A DNA stretch of 22,500 bases from Symbiodinium natans (Eukaryota; Sar; Dinophyceae; Suessiales; Symbiodiniaceae): assembly GCA_905221605.1 (NCBI GenBank), contig CAJNDS010002732.1, positions 1 to 22,500 on the forward strand, in the 5' to 3' direction. Within the stretch, counting starts at the first letter, position 1. Each line of letters opens with the position of its first letter. Below are positions 1 to 8,808 of this stretch, piece by piece. The notes under the pieces are model-generated. The model had not been told where the DNA came from. It ran no database searches and worked only from the letters and a program-made list of their open reading frames with translations. A program made the translations under genes and the position numbers.

Positions 1-1225
1 TGGGGGGTGAGAGAGGCGGGTGGAAAGGGCAAGGGGAAGAGGTTTGGGAGGGATCGGGGGGGGTGGGGGGTGGGACCAGGCGGCGGGAGTGCCTTCGAAC
101 CCCTAGAAACATTAAGATTGGAGGCCCACAGGCGGAGGACAGCGGAGTGGGAGGGGGTGGGGGGCGGGGTGGGTGGGGGGTGGGGTGGGTGGGTGCGGAT
201 GGAGTGAAGGAATGTCGGGGGTGGGGGTGGGGTGGGGGGGGGGGTGACTGTGGAGGGGGGAGTGAGGGTTGGTGTTGGATTAGGGAGTGACTCGGGCACA
301 TAGGGAAGCGGAGCGATGAGAGCGGTGAGAGCGGGGAGAGCGGTCAGGGCGGGCGTGCATTGGAACCCCGAAAACACTAGAGATTGATCAGGAGCGGTGT
401 AGGGGGTGGGGCTAGGCCGACAGGCGGAGGACAGGCGAGTGGGGGGGAGGTGGGGAGGGGGAGGGGGTGGGGGGTGGGAGGGGGGGGAAGGGCATGGGGC
501 CATGGAAGGGAAAGGGGGGTGTGGAGGGGCGCGGGCAAGCACTGAAACCCAAAAACTCAGCTTATTTCAAGGGCATGGGGCCATGGGTTGGGGGGAGGGG
601 GGGGGGTGGAAGGGTAAGGGGATGAGGTGTTGGGAGGGGGAGCGAAGGGTTAGGTGGTGGGGTGTCGAAGGGCGTGGCCATGGGAAGGGAAAGGAAGGTG
701 TGGGTTGGGGGGAGGGGAGGGCGGGCGTGCATTGGAACCCCTAAAACACTAAAGATTAGAGGCCCACAGGCGGAGGACAGGGGAGTGGGAGGGGGTGGGG
801 GGCGGGGTGGGAGTGGGGGGTGGGGTGGGTGGGTGCGGGTGGTAGAGGAGGGGAGGGGGAGGGGGTAGAGAGGGAGGGGGGTAGGGGGGGGTAGAGGGGG
901 GGGTAGTGGACAGGGGAGTGGGGGGGTGGGGGAAAGTGGGGGGTGTCAGGAGAGGGAGGTGGGGGGTGAGAGAGGCGGAGGCATGACATGAGGGGTTGGG
1001 GGGAGGGGGGGGGGTGGAAGGGTAAGGGAGGTTTGGGAGGGGGAGGGTGGGGGGTGCCTAAAACACTAAAGATTGGAGGCCCACAGGCGGAGGACAGGGG
1101 AGTGGGAGGGGGTGGGGGCGGGGTGGGAGTTGGGGGTGGGGTGTGGGTGCGGGGTGCATTGGAACCCCTAAGACACTAGAGATTGATCAGGAGCGGCGTG
1201 AGGGGGGGGTAGTGGACAGGGGAGT

Positions 1226-1259
<34 letters not shown>

Positions 1260-2440
1260 GAGAGAGGCGGAGGCAGACATGGGTTGGGGGGAGGGGGGGG
1301 CGTGAAGGGTAAGGGGGAGGGTGGGAGGGGGAGGGGAGTGGGGGGTGGGAACAGGGTGGGCGTGCATTGGCCGGCGGAGGACGGGGGTGGGAGGGGGTGG
1401 GGGGGGGGTGGGAGTGGGGGGTGGGGTGTGGGTGCGGGGTGGGGTGGGGGGGGGGGGTGTGACTGTGGAGGGGGGAGTGAGGGTGGAGGGGGGGGTAGAG
1501 GGGGGTGAGAGAGGCGGAGTGGGGGGTGGGGTGGGTGGGTGCGGGCGGAGTGAAGGAATGTCGGGGGTGGGGGTGGGGTGGGGGGGGTGACTGTGGAGGG
1601 GGGAGTGAGGGTTGGTGTTGGATGAGGGAGTAACTCGGGCACATAGGGAAGCGGAGCGATGAGAGCGGTGAGAGCGGGGAGAGCGGTCAGGGCGGGCGTG
1701 CATTGGAACCCCCTAAAACACTAGAGATTGATCAGGAGCGGCGTAGGGGGTGGGGCTAGGCCTACAGGCGGAGGACAGGGGAGTGGGGGGGAGGTGGGGG
1801 CGTGGAAGGGTAAGGGGACGAGGTTTGGGAGGGGGAGGGGATGGGGGGTGGGACCAGGGTGGGCGTGCATTGGAACCCCTAAAACACTAAAGATTGGAGG
1901 CCCACAGGCGGAGGACAGGGGAGTGGGAGGGGGTGGGGGGCGGGGTGGGAGTGGGGGGTGGGGTGGGTGGGTGCGGATGGAGTGAAGGAATGTCGCGTAG
2001 GGGGTGGGGCTAGGCCTACAGGCGGAGGACAGGGGAGTGGGGGGGAGGTGGGGGCGGGGAGGGGGGGGTAGAGGGGGGGGGTGGAGGGGGGGGGGAGAAG
2101 GGGGGGTAGAGGGTGGGGGTAGTGGACAGGGGAGTGGGGGGGGGGTGGCGGGGGGGTGGGGGTGAGAGAGGCGGAGGCAGGAGGGGGGGGCGTGGAAGGG
2201 TAAGGACGAGGTTTGGGAGGGGGAGGGGGTGGGGCGTGCATTGGAACCCCTAAAACACTAAAGATTGGAGGCCCACGGCGGAGGACAGGGGAGTGGGAGG
2301 GGGTGGGGGGCGGGGTGGGAGTGGGGGGTGGGGTGGGTGGGTGCGGGTGGAGTGAAGGAATGTCGGGGGTGGGGGTGGGGTGGGGGGGGGGGTGACTGTG
2401 GAGGGGGGAGTGAGGGTTGGTGTTGGATTAGGGAGTGAGG
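1..2440. repeat. G-rich minisatellite with two alternating box types
   Basis: The + strand is almost entirely G with scattered T and A. A box beginning cattggaacccctaaaacac recurs near 728, 1156, 1700, 1868 and 2238, with variants near 96, 358 and 1052. It has two sequels. Type I continues with ctaaagattggaggcccaca (near 110, 750, 1066, 1890, 2260). Type II continues with ctagagattgatcaggagcg followed by a ggctaggcc segment (near 380, 1175, 1720). Both end in a shared ggcggaggac motif. A longer block starting gtgcgg and containing gtgaaggaatgtc recurs at 193, 1539, 1971 and 2341; the first two copies run on to the next cattgg box. The C-rich strand is open in all frames, giving proline/histidine/serine-rich translations that I treat as artefacts. 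Many runs of three or more G could form G-quadruplexes (inference). Confidence 0.9.
1226..1258 (+). repeat. Homopolymer run of 33 G
   Basis: This is an uninterrupted run of 33 G inside the G-rich minisatellite. Its true length is uncertain because long homopolymers are prone to sequencing and assembly error. Confidence 0.95.
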
Positions 2441-3235
2441 GGCGGAGGGGAGCCGTGGGGCCAGAACCCATGGATCCATGAGGGGCATGGGCGGCGGGGC
2501 AGGGTGCGTGAGGGGTAAGGGGAAGGGAGCTGGGTCCATGAGGGGTAGGTCAAGGGGATGGAGAGTGGAGCTTTGGATGGGGTGGAGTAGGTGGTGGGGG
2601 TGGAGCAGCTCAAGGGATGAAGAATAGGACCAGGAGCCATGGGTCCATGAAAAGCATGGCGGGGTGCGTGGGGGGCTTGGGCAAGGGGAATGTATGCGGA
2701 GCGGGAAGGGCGGATGGGCGGGGAGCGGGTGCGTGGGTGGTGGGGGTAGGGGCGGAGGGGAGCCGTGGGGCCAGAACCCATGGATCCATGAGGGGCATGG
2801 GCGGCGGGGCAGGGTGCGTGAGGGGTAAGGGGTAGGGAGCTGGGTCCATGAGGGGTAGGTCAAGGGGATGGAGAGTGGAGCTTTGGATGGGGTGGAGTAG
2901 GTGGTGGGGGTGGAGCAGCTCAAGGGATGAAGAATAGGACCAGGAGCCATGGGTCCATGAAAAGCATGGCGGGGTGCGTGGGGGGCTTGGGCAAGGGGAA
3001 TGTATGCGGAGCGGGAAGGGCGGATGGGCGGGGAGCGGGTGCGTGGGTGGTGGGGGTAGGGGCGGAGGGGAGCCGTGGGGCCAGAACCCATGGATCCATG
3101 AGGGGCATGGGCGGCGGGGCAGGGTGCGTGAGGGGTAAGGGGTAGGGAGCTGGGTCCATGAGGGGTAGGTCAAGGGGATGGAGAGTGGGAGCATGGGCCA
3201 GAGCTTTGGATGGGGTGGAGTAGGTGGTAGGGGCA
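2441..3235. repeat. 310-bp tandem repeat, about 2.5 copies
   Basis: The motif ggcggaggggagccgtgggg begins at 2441, 2751 and 3061, a period of exactly 310 bp. Copies one and two are almost identical (for example ggggaaggg versus ggggtaggg near 2520/2830). Copy three carries a short insertion (gagcatgggccag, near 3190) and loses similarity near 3235. Shorter related motifs such as gggtccatga recur within each unit. Because 310 is not a multiple of three, the long proline-rich minus-strand reading frames change frame at every copy, so a protein role is unlikely. Confidence 0.95.
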
Positions 3236-3275
3236 ATGGGTCTTCACTGACGCCGCCCCCGGCTGGGGTCGGCGG

Positions 3276-3339
3276 ATAAGGGAACCCGAGTATTTGGGGG
3301 TCTATATTCGGGGTCCCCTTATTTTCGTAACCCCCCCAG
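3276..3339 (+). mobile_element. 3' part of an introner/MITE-like element at a splice acceptor
   Basis: From ataaggg to a C-run ending in cag, this stretch aligns with 4613-4673: shared ataagggg/tccgg-like start, tatttgg, gtcta, ggggtccc, ttcgtaa, then a run of C. It ends exactly where an open reading frame of EF-hand type begins (3340), so it supplies a predicted 3' splice site. The left half of the element is not recognisable upstream and may be lost into the repeat region. Intron-forming transposable elements (introners) are known from dinoflagellate genomes; assigning this copy to them is inference. Confidence 0.5.
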
Positions 3340-4464
3340 GCCGCTCCGGCCATCAGCGTCCGGGAGCGTGGCCGGCAAGAGGAGGCAACTGCTCGGAGGG
3401 AGGCGCTGGAGGACTTCCACGCCTTCCTCACCCGGAAGTTCCGCACGCTGGTGGCGGCCTGGCGTCAAGGCCTGGACGCCGACGCAGATGGGCGGCTTCG
3501 ATTTCCCGAGTTCTGCAATGCGTGCAAGCGCCTCGGCTACCGAGGCAAGCTGAAGACTTTGTGGAGAGCGCTCGACACAAGCAGTGTCGGATATCTGACA
3601 CTCCGACATATAGACAAAGTTGCTGACGCAGGCCTGGACGACTTCAGATCTTTCTTGGAGGACAACTTTCGGACGTTGGACGATGCTTGGGAGAGAGTCT
3701 TTGACACCGACAAGTCTGGAAGGTGCAATGAGAGTCGCTTCGTGACTTCCTGCAAGGAGCTCAAATATCACGGCAATGCGCTGCGCGTGTTCAAGTGGCT
3801 GGATGTCAGCGGCAGGAGAGATTTGTACATAGATGATTTCGACATTCTAGGTCTGCGCCGTCGTTCAGAAACTCTGAACCCATCCGCGGAGCAGCGCGTC
3901 CTGGAACGTCAAGCGAAGGATCGTGCAGAGGCAGAGGCCATGCTCGGGAGATTCAAGCTCTTCCTGAACCAGAAGTTTGGCAACTTGGTCCGGGCATGGA
4001 GACATCTGGACTCGGATGGCAACGGGCGAGTCCAGTTTACAGACTTCTGCCAGTCTTGCCGCCATATGGGCTTCCAAGGCAATCTGAAGGCCCTTTGGCT
4101 TTCCTTGGATTCTTCAGACAAGGGGGAGGTGTGTCTGGACAACTTGGATCCTGACGCGGTGACCTGCCTGTTGGACTTCACACGCCTGCTGCGAGTCTAC
4201 TTCGATGACTTGGACTCATGTTGGCTGGCTGTCCTTGACCCTGATGCTTCTGGACGCTGCAGCTTGGAGGAGTTTGAGCGCGCTTGCAGGACCTTGGGTT
4301 ACATTCGTGATGCCAAGCAGCTCCACCGATATCTCGACATTCACAACACGGGCGTCGTCACCATTGATGAGATGGAGGCTGGCCTGCTCAGTGTTTGGAG
4401 AAGCAGCTGCGCGGTGTGCCAGTGTCGGGTGTTTCGCAACGAAGGTTCCCGGATGAACGCATAG
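3340..4464 (+). CDS. EF-hand repeat protein, large internal exon (5' part not seen)
   Basis: Probable calcium-binding protein. The frame is open from just after a CAG acceptor at 3337-3339 to TAG at 4462-4464, giving 374 residues. There is no ATG near the start, so an upstream exon is expected. Four ~75-90-residue units each begin with a pattern like F-x2-FL-x3-F-x2-L-x2-AW and contain a first EF loop, a C-x2-C-x2-LGY/GF segment, then G-x-L-x2-LW and a second, weaker loop. Canonical-looking loops are D46-x-D48-x-D50-G51 to E57, D224-x-D226-x-N228-G229 to D235, and D300-x-D302-x-S304-G305 to E311. The loop starting at D122 lacks an acidic residue at position 12. A charged helix (RQAKDRAEAEA) separates units two and three. 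Such repeats are common in dinoflagellate predicted proteins, usually with no assigned role. The last ~17 codons may be intron: a GT at 4414 would join in phase 0 to 4689. Confidence 0.82.
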   Translation, partial: AAPAISVRERGRQEEATARREALEDFHAFLTRKFRTLVAAWRQGLDADADGRLRFPEFCNACKRLGYRGKLKTLWRALDTSSVGYLTLRHIDKVADAGLDDFRSFLEDNFRTLDDAWERVFDTDKSGRCNESRFVTSCKELKYHGNALRVFKWLDVSGRRDLYIDDFDILGLRRRSETLNPSAEQRVLERQAKDRAEAEAMLGRFKLFLNQKFGNLVRAWRHLDSDGNGRVQFTDFCQSCRHMGFQGNLKALWLSLDSSDKGEVCLDNLDPDAVTCLLDFTRLLRVYFDDLDSCWLAVLDPDASGRCSLEEFERACRTLGYIRDAKQLHRYLDIHNTGVVTIDEMEAGLLSVWRSSCAVCQCRVFRNEGSRMNA

Positions 4465-4569
4465 GCAATGATCTGCTAACCTGATGCGAAACTTGAGGTG
4501 CTTGGGCTTCCCAGAGCTTCCCAAGAGGAGGCGCGGGCTTTTGGCGATTGTCCTTCACATTGCCCTACA

Positions 4570-4673
4570 TGGGGGTTTGCGATATTAGGGGTACCTTATT
4601 GGGGTCCTTCTTATAAGGGGATCCGGCTATTTGGTGTCTAAATCAGGGGTCCCTTCTCTTCGTAAAACCCCCA
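4570..4673. mobile_element. Short MITE/introner-like element with terminal inverted repeats
   Basis: The left end TGGGGGTTTGCGA pairs with the right end TCGTAAAACCCCCA (reverse complement TGGGGGTTTTACGA), so the termini are inverted repeats of about 13 bp around a 104-bp element. The right half matches 3276-3339. A 3-bp ACA lies next to each end and might be a target-site duplication, but this is too short to be sure. The element sits in non-coding sequence between the EF-hand exon and a following open frame whose CAG acceptor is at 4686-4688. Confidence 0.55.
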
Positions 4674-4688
4674 CAATTTGTTGCGCAG

Positions 4689-4976
4689 GCCCAGGCCAGA
4701 GCCAAGGCCGGGGAGCTGACGAGTCTTCTTCAAAAAGGGGGGGCTCTGGGATCTCAGAGCTCTCGCAGTCCAGAGGTTCAGCCTGGCGAAGCAAGGGAGG
4801 AGCTCGACCGGATCCTCCAGGACCATGTGCCAAAAGCTATGACTTCTTCAAAGGTTGGGGAAGTGCGCGTGCCTTTGGCCTCGGCGCCAGGCCAACTTCG
4901 GTCCCAGTGCTGTGCAGGGCTGGCCAGAAGCCCAGAAGCTGCCCTCGAACACTCTTGGAGAATGGATCTAAGATGA
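4689..4976 (+). CDS. Probable 3' exon of the EF-hand gene
   Basis: After a CAG acceptor the frame is open for 95 codons to TGA (4974-4976). It starts AQARAKAGELTSLL, an alanine/arginine/glutamate-rich helix resembling the linker helices of the preceding EF-hand exon (RQAKDRAEAEA). A second charged segment, REELDRILQDHV, follows. Predicted joining uses a GT at 4414 (275-nt intron, phase 0), with GT at 4429 as an alternative. No EF loop is present. Third codon positions are mostly G or C. It could instead be an exon of a separate gene; the link to the EF-hand protein is inferred from helix resemblance and position. Confidence 0.45.
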   Translation, partial: AQARAKAGELTSLLQKGGALGSQSSRSPEVQPGEAREELDRILQDHVPKAMTSSKVGEVRVPLASAPGQLRSQCCAGLARSPEAALEHSWRMDLR

Positions 4977-5115
4977 TCTAAGACGTGGGGATCTCTTGAG
5001 GAAAGTCGGTAGAATCTTGCCCAAGGCGCAAAGGTCTATGCCTGGGGCCATTGGCGCAACAGTGGACGGAGGAGATGAGCGCGGAGGAGTGCTACACGTG
5101 GTAGAGCGGACGTAG

Positions 5116-5354
5116 CTACAACTTGATCATCACCTTCACAATTCCGCATGTGGGTGCTCTGAGGAGTTCTGCAACCGGTGCCGACAGCTGGGCTTTCAGG
5201 TGCCTGCACATGCCTGTCCCAAGCTGAGCTTTGATTCGTGCAGCCTGGAAGCCAGGGCAACCTGCTGGCCTTGTGGACGCAATTGCATGGAGCAGGCCTG
5301 TGCAGCATCTGCTTGTGTAGCAGTGTAGTCCGCGTCTATCCATCTTGTGCTTGA
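5116..5354 (+). pseudogene. Degenerate fifth EF-hand pair, with a 56-nt intron
   Basis: The frame from 5116 gives a damaged loop (LDHHLHNSACGC) followed by EEFCNRCRQLGFQ, which matches the F-C-x2-C-x2-LG(Y/F) segment of the EF-hand units at 3340-4464. Removing a GT-AG intron at 5200-5255 joins LGFQ directly to GNLLALWTQL, matching the GNLKALW and GKLKTLW segments of the intact units. The second loop is unrecognisable (HGAGLCSICL) and the frame stops at TGA 5352-5354. Metal-ligand residues are missing in both loops, so this is either a decayed repeat or a 3' exon no longer under constraint for calcium binding. Confidence 0.55.
5200..5255 (+). other. Predicted 56-nt GT-AG intron
   Basis: The sequence begins gtgcctgcac and ends gaagccag. 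Its removal restores the conserved LGFQ-GNL junction that is contiguous in the paralogous unit at 4063-4089. It is short for an intron but the boundary is supported by homology on both sides. Confidence 0.6.
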
Positions 5355-5406
5355 TGGCAGCTTGACGACGCGGCCACTCAAGAGCTCAAACGGAGAAATC
5401 GCTGCC

Positions 5407-6461
5407 ATGTCTCTCACACTTCCTTTTGCCGTTCCTTCTGCGACTCCGGCCTTGCGGGCATCGGAGGAATGCAGTTCCTGTCATCAGCAGGGCACTCGCC
5501 TTGTGTCTGGTAGGACGAATGGCCACTGGTGGTTGGGAATGTCACTTGGAGGGCTTGTGACCGGCCTCGCGTCGAGAAGCAGGAAGTCTTTGCACGCCAA
5601 GGCGGCACGCTCAACCAGGCCGGCCGCATCAGGGTGCTTGGTGCAAGGGCCTCCAGTCAGCTCATGGAGAGAACTCAATTGTAAAATGCAAGCTGTTCCG
5701 GCAGAGAAGCCAGACAGAACGCGACTTGGCTCTGATCAGAACCATTGTTTAGGGTTGGGCTTCTTAGCCCACGGTGCAATGTGTTGCGAGCTTGCTACTC
5801 GTAGCTTGGACAGACAAGGACGCTTTTCACGAAAGCTGGGCCAGATGGAGTATCACTGGGCGACTGCCCCTTCTCACACTCCGTGCAGATGGCCCTGAAG
5901 CTGAAAGGTGTTGACTACGACGTAGTGCCTTGCACGGAGGCAACAAAGCCTGCGTGGCTGATGAGTGAAGTTGGCGGCCAGATGCCCTGCGTAGTCCACC
6001 AGGGAGTGGCCCATGTCGACACCAAGCAGATTCTTGGATGGATTGAACAGCAGTTCCCAGGCCCTTCCCTTGCAGTGGACGAGGAGTTTGTGAGCGTGGT
6101 AGACAGGTCGCAGTTCTGGCCGGCTCTGGCAGCATTCACGAAGAACACAGACAGCAGCAAGGACGAGGGGCTGAAGCTTGAGCTGCAGATGGCCCTGACG
6201 CGACTGAGGGGCCACCTGTACTCAACCGGTTCTAGGTTTCTGGCCGGAGACACACCGTCCCTGTTGGACTGCGACCTACTGCCCAAGCTCTATGTATTTC
6301 AACATGCAACGAAGCACTTCAAAGACTACAACCTGGATGAGTTCTTGAAGGGAGATGATGTCCGGATGTACTACGAGCGTGCCTCTGCTCTACCGCCCTT
6401 TGCGAACAGCTGCTATCCACCGGATGTATGCATCTGGGGCTGGCAGCAGGCGCGAGGATGA
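5407..6461 (+). CDS. CLIC/DHAR-type GST-fold protein with targeting leader, two exons
   Basis: Exons 5407-5633 and 5819-6461 (predicted) give 289 residues, starting at the first ATG of the frame. Exon 1 encodes a leader rich in S, R, K and A with a hydrophobic stretch (WWLGMSLGGLVTGLA, residues 41-55) followed by SRSRKSLHAKAARS; this resembles organelle-targeting leaders of dinoflagellates, probably plastid, though the first 20 residues are not a strong signal peptide. Exon 2 begins TLFTKAGPDG and has the GDCPFS motif (C92 as single redox cysteine, as in CLICs; plant DHARs have CPFC). GGQMP supplies the thioredoxin-fold cis-proline near P132. An all-helical C-terminal domain follows with PSL, FLAGDTPSLLDCDLLPKLY and HFKDYN, matching the DHAR/CLIC layout. 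The family performs glutathione-dependent dehydroascorbate reduction or related thiol chemistry; which one applies here is unknown. The intact reading frame argues against a pseudogene. Confidence 0.8.
5634..5818 (+). other. Predicted 185-nt GT-AG intron in the CLIC/DHAR-type gene
   Basis: The first exon reads in a different frame from the GST-fold exon, so an intron of length 2 modulo 3 is required. GT at 5634 and AG at 5817-5818 satisfy this and give ...RPAASG-TLFTKAGPDG. Other GT donors nearby are possible; the acceptor region is better constrained because the frame upstream of 5805 has a stop. Confidence 0.5.
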
Positions 6462-7639
6462 AACGCTCTTAGCCTTTAAGCTCCTTTGTACTTGAGATGC
6501 GCTGCGTTGCAGCCGTCATGAGGCACTTGGCCCAGTTCTATCAAAGATTTCTTCGATGTTCGCAGCTGGCACACTTTGAATCTAGTCAGCGGAAGACTTG
6601 CTCAGTGGTTCAGGCGAAAAATCTGCTTCCATGAAGATCTTCAGCAGTTGTAAGCAATCAGGAGTCCCTTTGAGCCTCTGTGTCCTGACAGGTCTCGACC
6701 CGGACCTGCTGCAGGCCCCGATCCTTACAGCATTACAGCAACCAAGCAGCCATCAAGAGCAGGTTCTCAGTAGGTTCTAGGAAGTCCAGGAATGTTCCAA
6801 TGATTCCAATGTTACATGGTGTAGTGCTGTCACAGCCCATCAAGAGGCTCACCAGCTGATGCTGATGGGAAGAAAGCGAGCAGGCAACGCCCCACAGTTT
6901 TCGACTTGCATGCGTCTAGAGTAGTGTTTCGATCTCCGCAAGGTCTTCGCACCAGCTCTGCAGAGAGGCGGGGGATCCAACGATTGGTTGATTGCGGAAT
7001 CCACCACGTGGCTGTGCTCAGGCGGATCAGGGTGGCCGCAATGGGGGCAGATGCCGGCCGGATGTCTGCACATACTGTGGCTGCATTCAGACTGCACGTC
7101 AGGGACAGTGGTGTGCCATGCCGACCGGAAACTAAGGGCAGCCAGCAGGTCGCAGCAGCCGCAGCCTCTGGTGCACATGGGAAACTCTGTGGAGCACATG
7201 ACCATACATGACCATACATATACATGACTTGATATGATTTCCAAACAGAGTGTGGTGCCAAGGCACCGCCCAAACATCGAACTTCCAAGCATTGTTCGAG
7301 AAGCCTCTACGCGATGAGGGTGAGACGCAGGCTGCACGAACGAGTCGCCGTATTCATGTGGTGTGTGTGTGTGTGCGCGCTCCCTGTGCACGTGTGCGAC
7401 ACGGTCTTCGGCAGGTGAAGCTGCTGGGACGTTGGGTGCTCAACTCCCGTCCGGCACCGCGTTCTGCAGCCTAAGCCTCGTGCTTCGGAGGCATCTCCCT
7501 CGTGGACTTTCTTCCTGCCAGGGGGCCCAGAGTTGTCTTGTGCCTGAAAACAAGAACCAAGCACCCTTCATGTTTCTTGCTCTGACTACTAGTAGATAGC
7601 CATTCAGGCGCAGGACTCAGTGTGAAGACTGACTCGCAG
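6462..7639. other. Region without a secure gene
   Basis: This follows the TGA of the CLIC/DHAR-type gene. The first part is presumably its 3' UTR. Several frames of 60-180 codons exist on both strands but none shows a recognisable domain. The minus-strand frame 7391-6849 contains CRHPAGICPHCGHPDPPEH, a C-x2-C-x7-H pattern that could be a decayed zinc-binding segment such as those near the C-terminus of some retroelement reverse transcriptases. A small tandem of catgaccata lies at 7197-7225. Confidence 0.5.
7357..7380 (+). repeat. TG/CG dinucleotide microsatellite
   Basis: This is a run of about nine TG pairs followed by CG pairs, in non-coding sequence. It is alternating purine-pyrimidine. 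Confidence 0.9.
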
Positions 7640-8366
7640 AGGCGCTGCACAAGGAGCTGCTCCAATTCCGGAGGAAGGCCATGGCAAAGCCGCGCCCTCA
7701 ACAAAAGCCGCCACTCTTTAGCCTTCCTTCTGTCTCCTTTTGTCACGCTTTTGAAGCCTCTGAGCCCTTCGAGCATCTTCGAGTCACCAAAAGCCGAAAC
7801 GACCATAACCTGACGCGTGTGCTCCTCAGGTTCCATGCCGCAGAAGACCTGTGGGCCGTGCTCCTCAAGGACAGGTTCGTACGGGGAAAGTGCAATGACG
7901 TCCCATGTCAAGCGGAGGTAAGAGAACTGCTCACAAGCAATCTTGCCCCCTTGCAAACACTGCAACGACACGAGCAGTAAAGGAAACGGATCCTTCACAG
8001 CCAACATCAACCAGTCATCTAACTAAAAAAAGCTCTCCTGCTGGGCAGCGAGACTGCTCCGAGGAGTCGCTGAAATCAGGCGACTCCCGCCTCAGGAAGG
8101 CGCTCGGAGACTTCTCACGTCCGTTCGGGCAGCTCTCTAAATTTGTGGGTCCCTTTGTTGGGGGGGGTGAGAACAGGAGCCCCCAAAAGGGACCACTTGA
8201 GCTGTACATTTACCCTTGCATCGATGGGATTCTGGTGGCTTCTGTGTGGGTGAAAGTTGAAGATACGTAAAAAACGCCTTCGGGCCAGGTGGAGTTTGCT
8301 CAAGCTGCAAGACGCGCGATTGGGCTGCTTGACAGCATCGAAGTCGACCACCAGTTGCGTCGATGA
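7640..8366 (+). CDS. Unrecognised small protein, last two exons predicted
   Basis: Exon 7640-7917 follows a CAG acceptor and reads ALHKELLQFRRK, then a proline/serine-rich middle, then FHAAEDLWAVLLKDRFVRGK. It ends GAG before a strong donor, gtaagagaac. Removing 7918-8288 (ending gggccag) joins CQAE to VEFAQAARRAIGLLDSIEV, with TGA at 8364-8366 and phase 0 preserved. Codons favour G or C in third position. The middle stretch (about 7668-7827) is pyrimidine-rich and ends gtgctcctcag, so it may itself be an intron with a non-canonical donor; splicing it would bring LLQFR next to RFHAAEDLW. No family is recognised. The opposite strand is also open (8010-7471), but its translation is less protein-like. 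Upstream exons are not identified. Confidence 0.4.
7918..8288 (+). other. Predicted 371-nt GT-AG intron
   Basis: It begins gtaagagaac and ends cgggccag. Joining keeps the frame open on both sides in phase 0 and gives a coherent helical segment. It contains a run of eight G after gtt near 8160. Confidence 0.45.
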
Positions 8367-8808
8367 TATCTCATGCTGGTGTCACGTTGCCTGTCATGCC
8401 ATGCTGGCTTGTCCACGTTGGCGCATCAGAGTCGTGCATCGCAACCCACATGCAGTGCCAGCGACCAACGCTGGTGGCACAGCTCGTCTGGCTGAGATAT
8501 GCTCTGGCTCGCTCATGGGTAGAAGAACAAGAACAAAACGACCAAGACGAACTTCCAGGGAAGCTACTGACAGCATTCTCATGCATGGGCCGTGCAGCTG
8601 TGCTCTGGGGGACAAAATGGAAGCTCGAGGCCATTCCGGCTGCCCCCGCCGGCATCTCCCCACATTGAGATGTTGCCACATATCCCGACATGTCCTACAT
8701 ATCCCTACACACTATATCCCTGATATGGACAAGAATCCGTCACTTCGGTCAGCAACGACACCGTTTAGGAAATGTCGGCGTAGCAAAGATGGCCAGGCAG
8801 CTGGAGCC
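8367..8808. other. Intergenic stretch upstream of the polymerase gene
   Basis: The polymerase frame stays open back to 8257, but the upstream translation is rich in Cys, His and Arg and has no resemblance to polymerase kappa, so I treat it as untranslated. Three catatcc/ctatatcc motifs lie at 8676-8727. An in-frame ATG at 8725 is an alternative start. CAG at 8798-8800, nine bases before the ATG at 8809, is a possible spliced-leader acceptor (inference). Confidence 0.45.

Noticed and set aside
2410-2440. Telomere-like TTAGGG
   Set aside because: Only single ttaggg occurrences inside the minisatellite, no tandem TTTAGGG array.
756-3446. Long minus-strand proline/histidine/serine-rich reading frames (up to 278 codons)
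   Set aside because: They arise because the C-rich strand of the G-rich repeats has almost no stops; several frames are open at once and the frame changes at each 310-bp unit.
7471-8010. Minus-strand frame of 179 codons
   Set aside because: The overlapping + strand frame has better codon composition and clean splice signals, so the minus frame is probably its shadow.
8257-8808. N-terminal 184 codons of the frame containing polymerase kappa
   Set aside because: The translation has no similarity to the family and is Cys/His/Arg-rich like neighbouring non-coding sequence; ATG 8809 or 8725 is more plausible.
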